Shown: positions 7,782 through 15,366 of the stretch, piece by piece
Layout: every line of letters begins with the position of its first letter
Position numbering within the stretch: the stretch's first letter is position 1
Assembly: GCA_033283175.1 (NCBI GenBank)
Contig: JAWMQM010000001.1
Coordinates: 992,001 to 1,056,000 of the forward strand
DNA from: Pseudomaricurvus sp033283175
GTDB taxonomy: Bacteria > Pseudomonadota > Gammaproteobacteria > Pseudomonadales > Cellvibrionaceae
Direction: 5' to 3'
DNA: 64,000 nt
Notes under the pieces: model-generated
The model's input: the letters and a program-made list of their open reading frames with translations, nothing else
The model's database searches: none
Told to the model about the DNA's origin: nothing
Program-made: the position numbers and the translations under genes

Positions 7782-8504
7782 GTGCTAATAGAAATACTTA
7801 TAATATTTATCGGATGCTTCATCCTTGAGCGATTATTTGTAGGGTGGCAGTTGCCGAAAGTTAAAACATGGCCCATTCGAGTATTACTTATTAATTTTGT
7901 GCAGCTCGGTGTTGTAGTTTTGGCAGGATTGACATGGGAATTTTGGCTCTCATCGTGGTCGATATTTAGGCTGTCTGACCATGTGTCCCCTGTTGTAGGT
8001 GGCTGTTTGGCATATTTTATAGCCACATTTGTATTTTATTGGTGGCATCGTTGGCGGCACGAAATTGACTTTTTATGGGTGGCATTTCATCAAATACACC
8101 ATAGCCCACAGCGGCTTGAAGTAATTACATCATTTTACAAACACCCAGGAGAAATGGTCGTAAATTCAATCATCGGAAGCCTCCTTGTATACACCCTTTT
8201 GGGCTTATCTTTAGAAGCAGGCGTGATCTACACCTTTTGCACAGCTGTCGGCGAATTTTTTTATCACACAAATGTAAAAACACCTAGGTGGGTCGGCTTT
8301 ATCTTCCAGCGCCCAGAAATGCATCGAATCCATCATCAAGCTAATCGTCACAAAAATAACTATGGTGATATTGTTTGGTGGGACATGTTGTTCGGCACAT
8401 ATGAAAACCCTAAAGACTGGATTCATACCTGCGGTTTCTCGCCTGAAAATGAAGAAAAATTAGTAGATATGCTTTTATACAAAGATGTGCACAAAAAGAT
8501 ATAA
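7782..8504 (+). CDS. Cassette 1: sterol desaturase/fatty acid hydroxylase family membrane protein
   Basis: A 240-residue integral membrane di-iron oxygenase. The three histidine clusters are intact: HRWRH (His89, His93), HQIHH (His103, 106, 107) and HRIHHQANRH (His181, 184, 185, 190). Two or three hydrophobic segments precede the first cluster. Family members hydroxylate or desaturate lipids in the membrane; the substrate is unknown. The GTG start at 7782 has AAGGAAAG (7771-7778) as ribosome site and lies just inside the cassette boundary. As the first cassette it would receive most expression from any promoter in attI. It is AT-richer than the chromosomal genes. Confidence 0.88.
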   Translation: MLIEILIIFIGCFILERLFVGWQLPKVKTWPIRVLLINFVQLGVVVLAGLTWEFWLSSWSIFRLSDHVSPVVGGCLAYFIATFVFYWWHRWRHEIDFLWVAFHQIHHSPQRLEVITSFYKHPGEMVVNSIIGSLLVYTLLGLSLEAGVIYTFCTAVGEFFYHTNVKTPRWVGFIFQRPEMHRIHHQANRHKNNYGDIVWWDMLFGTYENPKDWIHTCGFSPENEEKLVDMLLYKDVHKKI

Positions 8505-8582
8505 CAAAGCCAAGCACAATCGCCCGCAAAAAGACGCGGTCTGGACCTCGCTGTCGCTCGTCCTGTGTTGGCGGCGTTAGAA
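8499..8582 (+). other. attC site 1
   Basis: Starts ATATAAC, overlapping the stop of cassette 1, and ends with core GTTAGAA (8576-8582). It is 84 bp with imperfect dyad symmetry (GCCCGC...GCGG). It has no close relative elsewhere in the array. Confidence 0.9.
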
Positions 8583-8607
8583 ATCAACATCAAAAACGGA
8601 GTACTAA

Positions 8608-8964
8608 ATGCCACAGGGTGTCAATCAAGCCATTATTGCTATTTGGGTAACAATTGGCTTATCAGTGATCGCGGCTCTCATAAATACTTGGGTCGGTGAC
8701 ATATCAACAGGGGAATTTGTGTTTTATATCCTCATATATTCTTTGTTATGTATTTTTCCTTACAAACTCTCCAGAGGTAGTAATCCTGCACGCTGGGTCT
8801 ACTGTGTTTTCTTTGGTGCTTCCGTTCTTTTTATGCTTGGCGGTGTAGGGTCTGATATGCCTAAGGCAGACTGGATTGCTTCAATCATTATGTTGCCAAT
8901 TGAAATTTTCGCTATTTTTCGTCTTTTTCAAACAGAGGCATCAGAATGGTTTGTCTCATCTTAG
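8608..8964 (+). CDS. Cassette 2: four-helix membrane protein of unknown function
   Basis: A 118-residue protein with about four hydrophobic segments (near residues 8-28, 35-52, 63-82 and 88-106) and short polar ends. An ACGGAG ribosome site lies about five bases before the ATG. No catalytic motif is visible. It lies fully between attC1 and attC2 on the plus strand, so it is a single-gene cassette. Confidence 0.8.
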   Translation: MPQGVNQAIIAIWVTIGLSVIAALINTWVGDISTGEFVFYILIYSLLCIFPYKLSRGSNPARWVYCVFFGASVLFMLGGVGSDMPKADWIASIIMLPIEIFAIFRLFQTEASEWFVSS

Positions 8965-8966
8965 GT

Positions 8967-9050
8967 TTCTAACAAGCGGCTGTAGCATCAGCCGCAAAAA
9001 ACGCGGCTTGGACGCTCACTGTGTTCGCGCCGCTAAGCCGAGCGTTAACC
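8967..9050 (+). other. attC site 2
   Basis: Begins TTCTAAC and ends GTTAACC (9044-9050), 84 bp. It is closely related to attC12 (same GCGGCTGTAGCAT and GACGCTCACTG segments), so cassettes 2 and 12 share an attC family. Confidence 0.92.
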
Positions 9051-9063
9051 CCCAAAGAGAGTC

Positions 9064-9714
9064 ATGAGTATTATCGAAAATGTATTAGGGGTTTATATAA
9101 GCTCATTCAAGAAGAGACCTCTGCTTACGGGAATAATGCTAGTTGTTTATATTCTTGCAATTATTACCTTCACAACAATCGCGGAAAAAGAGAAAGATAA
9201 ACTCCCTGACGATAAGTTCAGAGAGCTTGTTGCTAGCGAGATGATTAAATCCATAAATCCAGATGAAGACCTAGATGCTCTTTCTAGCCAGATTAAAGTC
9301 ATATTTAATTCCTATGATCGGCAATCAAAAGGAAAGTTGAGCGAGTATGGACTGGTCTCTTTGTTAGAGGATGCCTATTCACTGAATGCGAATAATTCAG
9401 AGCATAAGGCTAAGCTACCTACATTGATGCTTTTATTAGAAAAGCAGAAAACCAAAGACCCTTACTTTGGCCTAAAGTTTGAGCAAGAGGTTGTAATTAA
9501 GAATATAGAGAAAGAGCTAGCCAACACAAGCAATGTTAATGCCTCCTTTATTGAGCAAATCAAAGAGGTTGTACGGCGTCAAAACTCTGAAATAGAGGAG
9601 CTCAAGAAAAGCAATTCTTTAGGTATACCGGTTGGCATAGCCGGTGTTATAGCAACAGTAATTTTCGGGTTGCTTAGCTTGCTCTATCCGCTATTAGCGA
9701 GAAAACAGGGTTAA
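9064..9714 (+). CDS. Cassette 3: membrane protein with long helical cytosolic or periplasmic domain
   Basis: A 216-residue protein with one hydrophobic helix near the N-terminus (about 20-40) and another near the C-terminus (about 190-212). Between them lies a charged, mostly helical region ending in a likely coiled coil (about 150-185, with EQIKEVVRRQNSEIEELKK). The two-anchor, coiled-middle architecture recalls membrane-tethered sensor or effector proteins, but I recognise no family. Confidence 0.8.
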   Translation: MSIIENVLGVYISSFKKRPLLTGIMLVVYILAIITFTTIAEKEKDKLPDDKFRELVASEMIKSINPDEDLDALSSQIKVIFNSYDRQSKGKLSEYGLVSLLEDAYSLNANNSEHKAKLPTLMLLLEKQKTKDPYFGLKFEQEVVIKNIEKELANTSNVNASFIEQIKEVVRRQNSEIEELKKSNSLGIPVGIAGVIATVIFGLLSLLYPLLARKQG

Positions 9715-9768
9715 CAAGTCAAAGCACTCGGACGCAGCATAGCTGCGCCGGTGTTTGAGGCGTTATGC
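9709..9768 (+). other. attC site 3 (compact 60-bp type)
   Basis: GGTTAAC overlaps the cassette 3 stop; the right core is GTTATGC (9762-9768). A strong dyad centres on GCAGC-ATA-GCTGC. It is nearly the same as attC14. The core contributes an ATG at 9765. Confidence 0.94.
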
Positions 9769-9791
9769 CTAATCAGGGAAAGAATGATTAA
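9765..9791 (+). promoter_or_regulatory. Upstream ORF from the attC core ATG, coupled to cassette 4 start
   Basis: The ATG of the GTTATGC core opens an 8-codon reading frame (MPNQGKND). It contains the Shine-Dalgarno of the cassette 4 gene (AGGGAAAG) and its TAA at 9789-9791 overlaps the real start ATG at 9784. This layout is typical of translational coupling by reinitiation. Confidence 0.55.
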
Positions 9792-10110
9792 TTTAAGAAT
9801 CGCAGGGAGTATGCTGATCGCGCAGGCAATAATCATAGTTGTATCCACAGTGATTTTTATGGCCGGCGAATTATCCATACCGCAAAGAGAGCTTAATGCT
9901 GTATTTTTTATCATCCAGTTATTACTTGGTTTGTACGCAATAGCAATGCTCAAGGTTGGCATTGAGGTTTTTAGAGCCAACTATAAATACCAAAAAACAG
10001 CGTATGTATTTGGCGCTCTGTGCGTATTTACTACGCCATGGGGGGTTATTTTTGGCGTAGCTTCGTTAATTTTTCAGGTCAAAGGTAAATGCAGCTATGT
10101 ACAGGCATAA
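9784..10110 (+). CDS. Cassette 4: small membrane protein of unknown function
   Basis: A 108-residue protein with about three hydrophobic segments (near 6-27, 36-58 and 70-98). I start it at ATG 9784, preceded by GGGAAAG. A longer in-frame reading back to 9751 lies inside attC3 and is unlikely to be translated as part of the protein. No family recognised. Confidence 0.75.
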   Translation: MINLRIAGSMLIAQAIIIVVSTVIFMAGELSIPQRELNAVFFIIQLLLGLYAIAMLKVGIEVFRANYKYQKTAYVFGALCVFTTPWGVIFGVASLIFQVKGKCSYVQA

Positions 10111-10206
10111 CAAACAGCAGCACGTAAGCCCGGCAAACAACGCCGGGCCGGACGGCTTACATTACGCTTCGCTTCATTTCAGCCGCCCGTGTGCTGGGCG
10201 TTAAAT
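10105..10206 (+). other. attC site 4 (102-bp type)
   Basis: GCATAAC overlaps the cassette 4 stop and the right core is GTTAAAT (10200-10206). The central AGCCCGGC..GCCGGGC stem and TTCGCTTCATTTC segment are shared almost exactly with attC7. Confidence 0.94.
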
Positions 10207-10645
10207 GTCTATGAAGCTACGATTTAGAAATTTCGGGTATCACCAATCAATAGAGAGGAGGCCTTTTCTCCCTGATACCTATATACGTAAACCGTGGATT
10301 CTAAGATTTTTGGAAATGCCATTATTTATAACTGCCTTAGTTTTGGTGGCTGTTGGATTAGGCATTGACGAGTCAATCTATATAAAAGCTATATATTTAT
10401 TTTTTGGTGTGGGCTACTTTGCAACTGCTTACTTATCGGGTGTGGAGTCGAGTAAATTTAGGATTATGGGTATTGCCATATTTATCCTCTACGGAATTTT
10501 TGAAGTTGCTATCGCCTGGTATCGGCAAAGCCTATTTCACCTAAGCGGTTTATTTGTAGTTGTACCGCCGCTCTTAATTTATTCTCTACATGGCAAGGTC
10601 AAGGAGTTTTATCAGTGGGCAGTATCCTGCGAAAACAACATTTAA
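10205..10645 (+). CDS. Cassette 5: four-helix membrane protein of unknown function
   Basis: A 146-residue protein with a polar N-terminal tail (about 1-35) then four hydrophobic segments. The first ATG at 10205 overlaps the attC core; a second in-frame ATG at 10211 is equally possible. No Shine-Dalgarno precedes either, so translation may be leaderless or coupled. No family recognised. Confidence 0.72.
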   Translation: MSMKLRFRNFGYHQSIERRPFLPDTYIRKPWILRFLEMPLFITALVLVAVGLGIDESIYIKAIYLFFGVGYFATAYLSGVESSKFRIMGIAIFILYGIFEVAIAWYRQSLFHLSGLFVVVPPLLIYSLHGKVKEFYQWAVSCENNI

Positions 10646-10727
10646 CAATCGCATGTTGTTCGCCCCTGCGGGGCTGGGACCTTCGTTCCGCTTCGCTTCA
10701 CTACGGCCCCAAATGCGGGCGTTATGT
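10640..10727 (+). other. attC site 5
   Basis: ATTTAAC overlaps the cassette 5 stop; the right core is GTTATGT (10721-10727); 88 bp. CGCCCCTGCGGGGC forms part of the dyad. No close relative elsewhere in the array. Confidence 0.9.
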
Positions 10728-10733
10728 GACTAA

Positions 10734-11027
10734 ATGACAAAATTACATCTGTTTATCTTAGTTTCAGAGGTGATTTCGATTTGCCTCCTGTTCAGGCTCT
10801 GGAGCAAGCCTGATTATTTAGTTTTTAAAATTTTCATTTCGGCAGTTACAGTGGTTCCATTTATTGGGCCTATTCTATATTTCTTTGTCACTGACAAAAC
10901 TATGCCTCAACCAGCCGAATTACAAAATAGAGGCCCTAGAGGGGACTATACACACAAGCGTATATCGGTAGATGCGGCATTAAAAAATACTGGTAATAAA
11001 GGGAAGTCCGCCAATGACGGCACATAA
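10734..11027 (+). CDS. Cassette 6: small membrane protein, PLDc_N-like helices
   Basis: A 97-residue protein with two hydrophobic helices (about 4-22 and 30-52). The second ends VPFIGPILYFFV, similar to the membrane hairpin of PLDc_N-type proteins. A charged, hydrophilic tail follows (about 57-97). The core ATG at 10724 is immediately followed by TGA, so the real start is the ATG at 10734. Family call tentative. Confidence 0.7.
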   Translation: MTKLHLFILVSEVISICLLFRLWSKPDYLVFKIFISAVTVVPFIGPILYFFVTDKTMPQPAELQNRGPRGDYTHKRISVDAALKNTGNKGKSANDGT

Positions 11028-11114
11028 CAAACCAATCAACTACGCGCCTGCGGCGCCGGACAGCTTACATTCCGCTTCGCTGCATTCCAGCTGCCGGTTA
11101 TTGGGGCGTTAAAT
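11022..11114 (+). other. attC site 6
   Basis: ACATAAC overlaps the cassette 6 stop; the right core is GTTAAAT (11108-11114); 93 bp. Its left half (CCAATCAACTACGCGCCT) and right end (GCCGGTTATTGGGGC) match attC8. Confidence 0.93.
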
Positions 11115-11116
11115 TT

Positions 11117-11440
11117 ATGAAGAAGATCGGCGTTCTGCTCGTTTTCGTTTCACAGTTATGTCTTGCGGTGGATGATAACCAAAAGGATATGGCAATTACC
11201 TCCATGTCATTCCACTACTGGTGCATGAAGGGGAATCCGCCAAAATCACTCTATGATTTGGATTTCATGGAAACTAGAGAAAATCTGGATAATTACTTCG
11301 GTGAATTTGCAAAAGAGTGGTTTTCTACGGTGGTATATAGTCGCGAGGGAGAAACGCTAGTCATTAAAAGGCAGAAAAGCACAAGTGGTAACACCTCTGC
11401 TACATCAGAATCAAGGAGGCAATGTGAACAAAAAATTTAA
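11117..11440 (+). CDS. Cassette 7: secreted protein of unknown function
   Basis: A 107-residue protein with a clear Sec signal peptide (MKKIGVLLVFVSQLCLA, cleavage after about residue 17). The mature part of about 90 residues contains two Cys far apart (in YWCMKG and RRQCEQ) that could form a disulfide. The start lies two bases after the attC6 core with no Shine-Dalgarno. No family recognised. Confidence 0.78.
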   Translation: MKKIGVLLVFVSQLCLAVDDNQKDMAITSMSFHYWCMKGNPPKSLYDLDFMETRENLDNYFGEFAKEWFSTVVYSREGETLVIKRQKSTSGNTSATSESRRQCEQKI

Positions 11441-11536
11441 CAAGCAGCAGCACGTTAGCCCGGCAAAAGGCGCCGGGCTGGACGGCCTACATTGCGCTTC
11501 GCTTCATTTCGGCCGCCCGTGTGCTGGGCGTTAGAG
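11435..11536 (+). other. attC site 7 (102-bp type)
   Basis: ATTTAAC overlaps the cassette 7 stop; the right core is GTTAGAG (11530-11536). It is the same length and almost the same sequence as attC4, differing in a handful of positions, several of them in the central stem. Confidence 0.94.
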
Positions 11537-11548
11537 ATCACAAGAACT

Positions 11549-12022
11549 ATGCCTCTATCAACTGATGCAACAATTTCTCTGGCCTCTACGGTGGTTACCA
11601 TATTAAGCATGGGGGTAACGCTCATCGCTGCCCTTCGCGTGAAGAAAACCAAAGATCAGATTTCTCTAGACATTCGGAGGTTAAATCTGACCAATGCTAG
11701 TCGGAGCTTGGAAAGGACTCTCGGTGAAGTCAGAAAACTTTTAGTTGAGCCGGTTTCAAGCGCTCGTGGGAGAGGTCGTGTGTCATTGATTGATTCAATT
11801 CAAGCTCAATTTGATTCGGCGTTAATGCAAATTGACCTAGATGGACCAGATGCTGATGTTCGTGGGCTAGTTGTAGAGGCCCAAACGCGTCTTCTCTCCC
11901 TTCGTTCGGAGACGGACCAAGAGGTCTGCAATCGTCTTACTTCTGAACTTCAATCATTTGTGCAGGATTCCGTGTCCAGACTGAATGGGCGGTATCTTCG
12001 TCTAGAGGGGAAATCTCAATGA
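11549..12022 (+). CDS. Cassette 8, first gene: membrane-anchored helical protein
   Basis: A 157-residue protein with one N-terminal transmembrane helix (about 8-30) and a long charged, mostly helical cytosolic part with a probable coiled coil. The start at ATG 11549 is chosen because the upstream in-frame extension lies inside attC7. Its TGA overlaps the ATG of the second gene by four bases (ATGA, 12019-12022), so the pair is translationally coupled. Two-gene cassettes are often toxin-antitoxin or defence pairs, but no such domain is recognisable here. Confidence 0.75.
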   Translation: MPLSTDATISLASTVVTILSMGVTLIAALRVKKTKDQISLDIRRLNLTNASRSLERTLGEVRKLLVEPVSSARGRGRVSLIDSIQAQFDSALMQIDLDGPDADVRGLVVEAQTRLLSLRSETDQEVCNRLTSELQSFVQDSVSRLNGRYLRLEGKSQ

Positions 12023-12390
12023 GTATTGAACTACAAGAACAAATCGACAAGCTCCGCTATCACGTAAAAATGCTTGCCGAAAGCGTAGATTATCGAGAGC
12101 ATCCTATCCCGGCGCTGGTAATCCAAATGGACTGGGATGATAGCGATTTAAACCGGGCGCACGATGTTTTTGAAAAGTACGATGAGAAACTCGAAGCAGG
12201 AGAAGCCGTCAACTGGCATGAGTTTGAGCATAAGTTGAGGGAGGAATTCTCTATAGGCTACCAGACAGTAAAAAGCATTATCATCGCATTTTATGCTAAC
12301 CATCAGTGGACAAACGTGTGCCGAGAGTACGCAAAAGCATACGAGTGTGTTGAGTTTCATCACATCACTCGAGGAGAAGGTGATCTCTAA
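12019..12390 (+). CDS. Cassette 8, second gene: small soluble acidic protein
   Basis: A 123-residue cytoplasmic protein without membrane segments. The N-terminal LQEQIDKLRYHVKMLAESVD helix and the following PIPALVI...DLNRAHDVFEKYDEK segment vaguely recall DUF1878/YhaI-like proteins; that is from memory and unverified. It overlaps the membrane-anchored first gene by four bases and ends just before attC8. A soluble partner for the membrane protein is the simplest reading. Confidence 0.72.
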   Translation: MSIELQEQIDKLRYHVKMLAESVDYREHPIPALVIQMDWDDSDLNRAHDVFEKYDEKLEAGEAVNWHEFEHKLREEFSIGYQTVKSIIIAFYANHQWTNVCREYAKAYECVEFHHITRGEGDL

Positions 12391-12462
12391 CAAGCCAATC
12401 AACTACGCGCCTACGGCGCCGGACGCGCAAAAAGCCGCGCGCCGGTTATTGGGGCGTTATGC
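12385..12462 (+). other. attC site 8
   Basis: CTCTAAC overlaps the stop of the second gene; the right core is GTTATGC (12456-12462); 78 bp. Both ends are nearly identical to attC6, with a shorter central loop (GCGCAAAAAGCCGCGC). Confidence 0.93.
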
Positions 12463-12968
12463 GAATGCTCATGATTAAATTACGCGTAAAATTTTGGATA
12501 TTTAGAAATTACTGGTGGTTAATCCCAGTGATGGCTGCTTCATGTTTTTCCCTTCTGTATCTGGTGATAGATGCACCCGATAAAAATATTCTCGTCACTG
12601 TGGGAGGGGGGTTCCTGACAGCGTTTTACTTTCTTCATAAACAACGCATTGAAGAAGTTAGGCTGTTCAGGGAAATATTTTCAGAATGCAACCTTCGTTA
12701 TGACAAGATGAATGAAGCTATAAATATCATCATCTCCAAAAGCAAAGAAGACACACTTTCGGAAGAGGAAAAGAATCAGTTAAGTGATTATTTCAATCTT
12801 TGTGGCGAGGAATACTTGTACTTCAAGCAAGGGTTCATTTACCCAGACGTATGGTTGGCTTGGTCTAACGGTATGAAAGCAATCCTTGGAAACGAAAGGG
12901 TGTCACCGTACTGGCAGTTAGAGAAAAAGTCTGAATCCTACTACGGTGTAGGTAATGAAGTCGCATAA
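12459..12968 (+). CDS. Cassette 9: membrane protein with cytosolic helical domain
   Basis: A 169-residue protein with two hydrophobic helices near the N-terminus (about 18-36 and 43-60) followed by a soluble helical domain rich in Glu/Lys (about 62-169). The first ATG is supplied by the attC8 core (GTTATGC); in-frame ATGs at 12465 and 12471 are alternatives and none has a clear ribosome site. YLYFKQGFIYPDVWLAW resembles segments in DUF4760-like membrane proteins, from memory only. Confidence 0.75.
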   Translation: MRMLMIKLRVKFWIFRNYWWLIPVMAASCFSLLYLVIDAPDKNILVTVGGGFLTAFYFLHKQRIEEVRLFREIFSECNLRYDKMNEAINIIISKSKEDTLSEEEKNQLSDYFNLCGEEYLYFKQGFIYPDVWLAWSNGMKAILGNERVSPYWQLEKKSESYYGVGNEVA

Positions 12969-13061
12969 CAAGGTGGTCAAGTTCACTCCGGCCGCAAAAA
13001 GCGCGGCCTGCGCGGGACAACCTACACTGCGTTTCAGTTGCCCCTTACCAAAGCGTTATGT
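12963..13061 (+). other. attC site 9
   Basis: GCATAAC overlaps the cassette 9 stop; the right core is GTTATGT (13055-13061); 99 bp. It is nearly identical to attC10, the next site downstream. Confidence 0.94.
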
Positions 13062-13078
13062 GTACAAAGGGAATTTCA

Positions 13079-13306
13079 GTGAACTATCTAACTGGCGAGG
13101 CTGTGGAAATTGATGATCATGTTCTTATTGAGCATGGCATGACGCCCGGTATAGTTGAGCACATAATCGAGTCAGCTAAAGACATGGAAGAATGGAATTT
13201 AGATGAGCAAGGCGTGCTCCTCAAGTCGCCTCCATTTGGTTCTGTTTTCTGGCCCATTGGAGAAAAAGATGACCCAGTTATATTTGTATCCCGCCGCAAC
13301 ACATAA
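13079..13306 (+). CDS. Cassette 10: small soluble protein of unknown function
   Basis: A 75-residue acidic protein without signal or membrane helix. I start it at GTG 13079 because AAAGGGA (13066-13072) lies at ideal distance. The attC core also supplies an in-frame ATG at 13058 that would add seven residues. The C-terminal GSVFWPIGEKDDPVIFVSRR is the most conserved-looking segment. No family recognised. Confidence 0.65.
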   Translation: MNYLTGEAVEIDDHVLIEHGMTPGIVEHIIESAKDMEEWNLDEQGVLLKSPPFGSVFWPIGEKDDPVIFVSRRNT

Positions 13307-13399
13307 CAAAGTGGTCAAGTTCACTCCGGCCGCAAAAGGCGCGGCCTGCGCGGGACAGCCTACGCTTCGCTTCGGCTGCCCCTTACCACGGCGTTATGC
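13301..13399 (+). other. attC site 10
   Basis: ACATAAC overlaps the cassette 10 stop; the right core is GTTATGC (13393-13399); 99 bp. AGTGGTCAAGTTCACTCC and GCGGCCTGCGCGGGACA are shared with attC9. Confidence 0.94.
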
Positions 13400-13422
13400 A
13401 TCACCACAGGGAACCAACATAG
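13396..13422 (+). promoter_or_regulatory. Upstream ORF from the attC core ATG, coupled to cassette 11 GTG start
   Basis: The core ATG opens an 8-codon frame (MHHHREPT) ending TAG at 13420-13422. The G of TAG is the first base of the GTG start of the cassette 11 gene, and AGGGA inside the upstream ORF is the likely ribosome site. The same architecture occurs in cassettes 4 and 14. Confidence 0.55.
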
Positions 13423-14096
13423 TGATCAAATATTCAGTACTATCATTTTTGCTATTTTCAGCTCAGTGTTTCGGCGAGCAATTGGATTATTGGTCTATTG
13501 ATATTCCTGTTCCGAATGAAGCAATGAATATTCAAAAAGAGAAAAATAGTGATTTCTTCACAATTTCTACAACGTTCGATTTAAATATCTCAGAAACTGA
13601 ACAAGTATACGAATTGTATGATCAGTTCTTCAGTTCCATGGGCTGGAAAAATCCAATTAAAGGGTTTTCTAAACCAAATATAGCTGTGCAAGGCAGCTGG
13701 AATTCATATTCAATGTCATTTACTGATGAAGGTCTGCCAAGAGCATCATATGCAAGCATATGGAAATCTACAGATATTCCAGCCTATGGAAATGTTCAGT
13801 TGGTTCTCACTTCCTACAACGGCGGTGTATTTACTGGAACTGTAGAATTCACAATCACTCCTGAAGTAGATATGTCCCCAATCATGGAGTTACAGCAATT
13901 AATGATAGGTGACCCTAAGAATATCTTTTATCTATATCAAATTATTGATGTAAACCCATTTGAATTGGAGAAAGCCATCAATAAGCAACGACCTAAAGAT
14001 AAGTCAAATGTTGTTGTTACTAACTACTTCAAAATTCTTGATCAAGTAGCAGCCAATTTTAAGGAGTTTGGGGACACATATGTGCGCGATAGGTAA
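13422..14096 (+). CDS. Cassette 11: secreted protein of unknown function
   Basis: A 224-residue protein starting at GTG 13422 (AGGGA at 13408-13412). The N-terminus IKYSVLSFLLFSAQCFG is a Sec signal peptide, possibly with Cys at the end. The mature part is rich in aromatic residues and beta-strand-like stretches, with no recognisable motif. A longer reading frame back to 13203 crosses attC10 and the end of cassette 10 and is not used. Confidence 0.75.
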   Translation: MIKYSVLSFLLFSAQCFGEQLDYWSIDIPVPNEAMNIQKEKNSDFFTISTTFDLNISETEQVYELYDQFFSSMGWKNPIKGFSKPNIAVQGSWNSYSMSFTDEGLPRASYASIWKSTDIPAYGNVQLVLTSYNGGVFTGTVEFTITPEVDMSPIMELQQLMIGDPKNIFYLYQIIDVNPFELEKAINKQRPKDKSNVVVTNYFKILDQVAANFKEFGDTYVRDR

Positions 14097-14098
14097 AT

Positions 14099-14188
14099 GC
14101 TTAACAAAGCGTTCAACTTTACGCCCTGTTTCACAGGGCTCGGACTGTCGCAGCCAGGCTGCTCCAGCCCGTTAACGCAGCGTTAAGA
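14099..14188 (+). other. attC site 11
   Basis: GCTTAAC lies three bases after the cassette 11 stop; the right core is GTTAAGA (14182-14188); 90 bp with an ACGCCCTGTTTCACAGGGC internal stem. No close relative in the array. Confidence 0.9.
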
Positions 14189-14209
14189 GTAAAAGGATTT
14201 TCGAGTTAG

Positions 14210-14665
14210 ATGGCGAAGATACGGATAGTCTTTCTACTGTTTTTGTCTATGAGCTTTTCTGGCTATAACCACGCTGAGGGAAGTAAGCCTTGGCTCTATA
14301 ACGCTCCGGAGTCGGAAGATTACAAAGTCAGGCTCACTTCGATAGAACCATTTCCAGGGACCCCTGTCGTGATTGGCCAGGAGGTTCATATCAAAGCCGC
14401 TGGCACTTACTTTAATCGTGTCTCAGAACGCGGGGATGTGACTATGGTCTTCCAGGACGAAACCAATCGACCTTTGATGGGCGGGGCCCTTCAAGTAACA
14501 GAAGTTGTTGCGGGCGAGCGAGGGAGCTTTGAATTAGAACAAAGACTAGTTGTGCCCCCCGGCTCAAAGTATTTGAGAATCTTCATACCTTTGGCACCAG
14601 AAGGATTTTTGGAGACATACGGAGAGGTTTCCGTCACCTACCCGATAGTCGGTAGCGGAGAATGA
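14210..14665 (+). CDS. Cassette 12: secreted beta-rich protein of unknown function
   Basis: A 151-residue protein with a Sec signal peptide (about 1-22, ending NHAEG). The mature region, with regular beta-strand alternation (VRLTSIEPF, VVIGQEVHIKAAGTY, YLRIFIPLAPEG), looks like an immunoglobulin-like or other beta-sandwich fold. An AAAAGGA ribosome site lies 12 bases before the ATG. No enzyme motif is visible. Periplasmic or extracellular location expected. Confidence 0.78.
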   Translation: MAKIRIVFLLFLSMSFSGYNHAEGSKPWLYNAPESEDYKVRLTSIEPFPGTPVVIGQEVHIKAAGTYFNRVSERGDVTMVFQDETNRPLMGGALQVTEVVAGERGSFELEQRLVVPPGSKYLRIFIPLAPEGFLETYGEVSVTYPIVGSGE

Positions 14666-14667
14666 AC

Positions 14668-14751
14668 TCTTAACAAGCGGCTGTAGCATTGGCGGCTCAA
14701 GACGCGGCCAGGACGCTCACTGCGTTCGCGCCGCCAAGCCGAGCGTTATGT
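14668..14751 (+). other. attC site 12
   Basis: TCTTAAC follows the cassette 12 stop; the right core is GTTATGT (14745-14751); 84 bp. It is closely related to attC2. Confidence 0.93.
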
Positions 14752-14763
14752 TTATGCGTTCGC

Positions 14764-15264
14764 ATGGAGCAAGATTTGAAGAGGATTCTAGTATTCGGAA
14801 ATTCTGGATCAGGAAAATCTACTTTATCTAAAGAGTTATCAATTTCTGATAATTTATCTCACCTCGATTTAGATACTTTGGCATGGCTACCCACGAACCC
14901 GCCAGAGAGAAAGTCTCTGGTTGAATCTGGAATGGAAATTAAGGAATTCATATCGAGCAACGATAGCTGGGTAATAGAAGGTTGCTATTCTGATTTGCTC
15001 GAAATTGCTGCGCCACATTCTACGGAAATTATTTACCTAAATTTGCCGATCGAACGCTGCATTGAAAATGCAAGAAATCGCCCTTGGGAGCCTCATAAAT
15101 ATCAATCGAAAGAGGCTCAAGACGAAAACCTTGATATGTTGATCGAGTGGATTGGCCAGTACAATCAAAGACAAGATTGTTTTTCACAATCTGCTCATAA
15201 AGATTTTTATACTAATTACGTCGGCAAAAAGACTGAATATACGAGAAATGAAAGACACACATAA
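14764..15264 (+). CDS. Cassette 13: P-loop nucleotide kinase-like protein
   Basis: A 166-residue cytoplasmic protein. The Walker A GNSGSGKST is at residues 12-20, followed by LDLDTLAW and a WVIEGCYSD strand, the layout of small AAA_17/shikimate-kinase-like or FlaR-type (topology modulation protein) kinases. A lid-like NARNRPWEPHKY segment follows. I start it at ATG 14764; the frame upstream is inside attC12 and no Shine-Dalgarno is visible. It may phosphorylate a nucleotide or small molecule; the substrate is unknown. Confidence 0.8.
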   Translation: MEQDLKRILVFGNSGSGKSTLSKELSISDNLSHLDLDTLAWLPTNPPERKSLVESGMEIKEFISSNDSWVIEGCYSDLLEIAAPHSTEIIYLNLPIERCIENARNRPWEPHKYQSKEAQDENLDMLIEWIGQYNQRQDCFSQSAHKDFYTNYVGKKTEYTRNERHT

Positions 15265-15333
15265 CAAAGCAAGGCATCAAGCCACTTTGTGCCGGGACCT
15301 CCTTTCAGCCGTCCCGCGCTTGCGGTGTTATAT
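15259..15333 (+). other. attC site 13
   Basis: ACATAAC overlaps the cassette 13 stop; the right core is GTTATAT (15327-15333); 75 bp with a GCCGGGAC/GTCCCGCGC stem. No close relative in the array. Confidence 0.88.
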
Positions 15334-15366
15334 TTTCCACGCATCGGTTTGAGTTTTAACGTTTAC

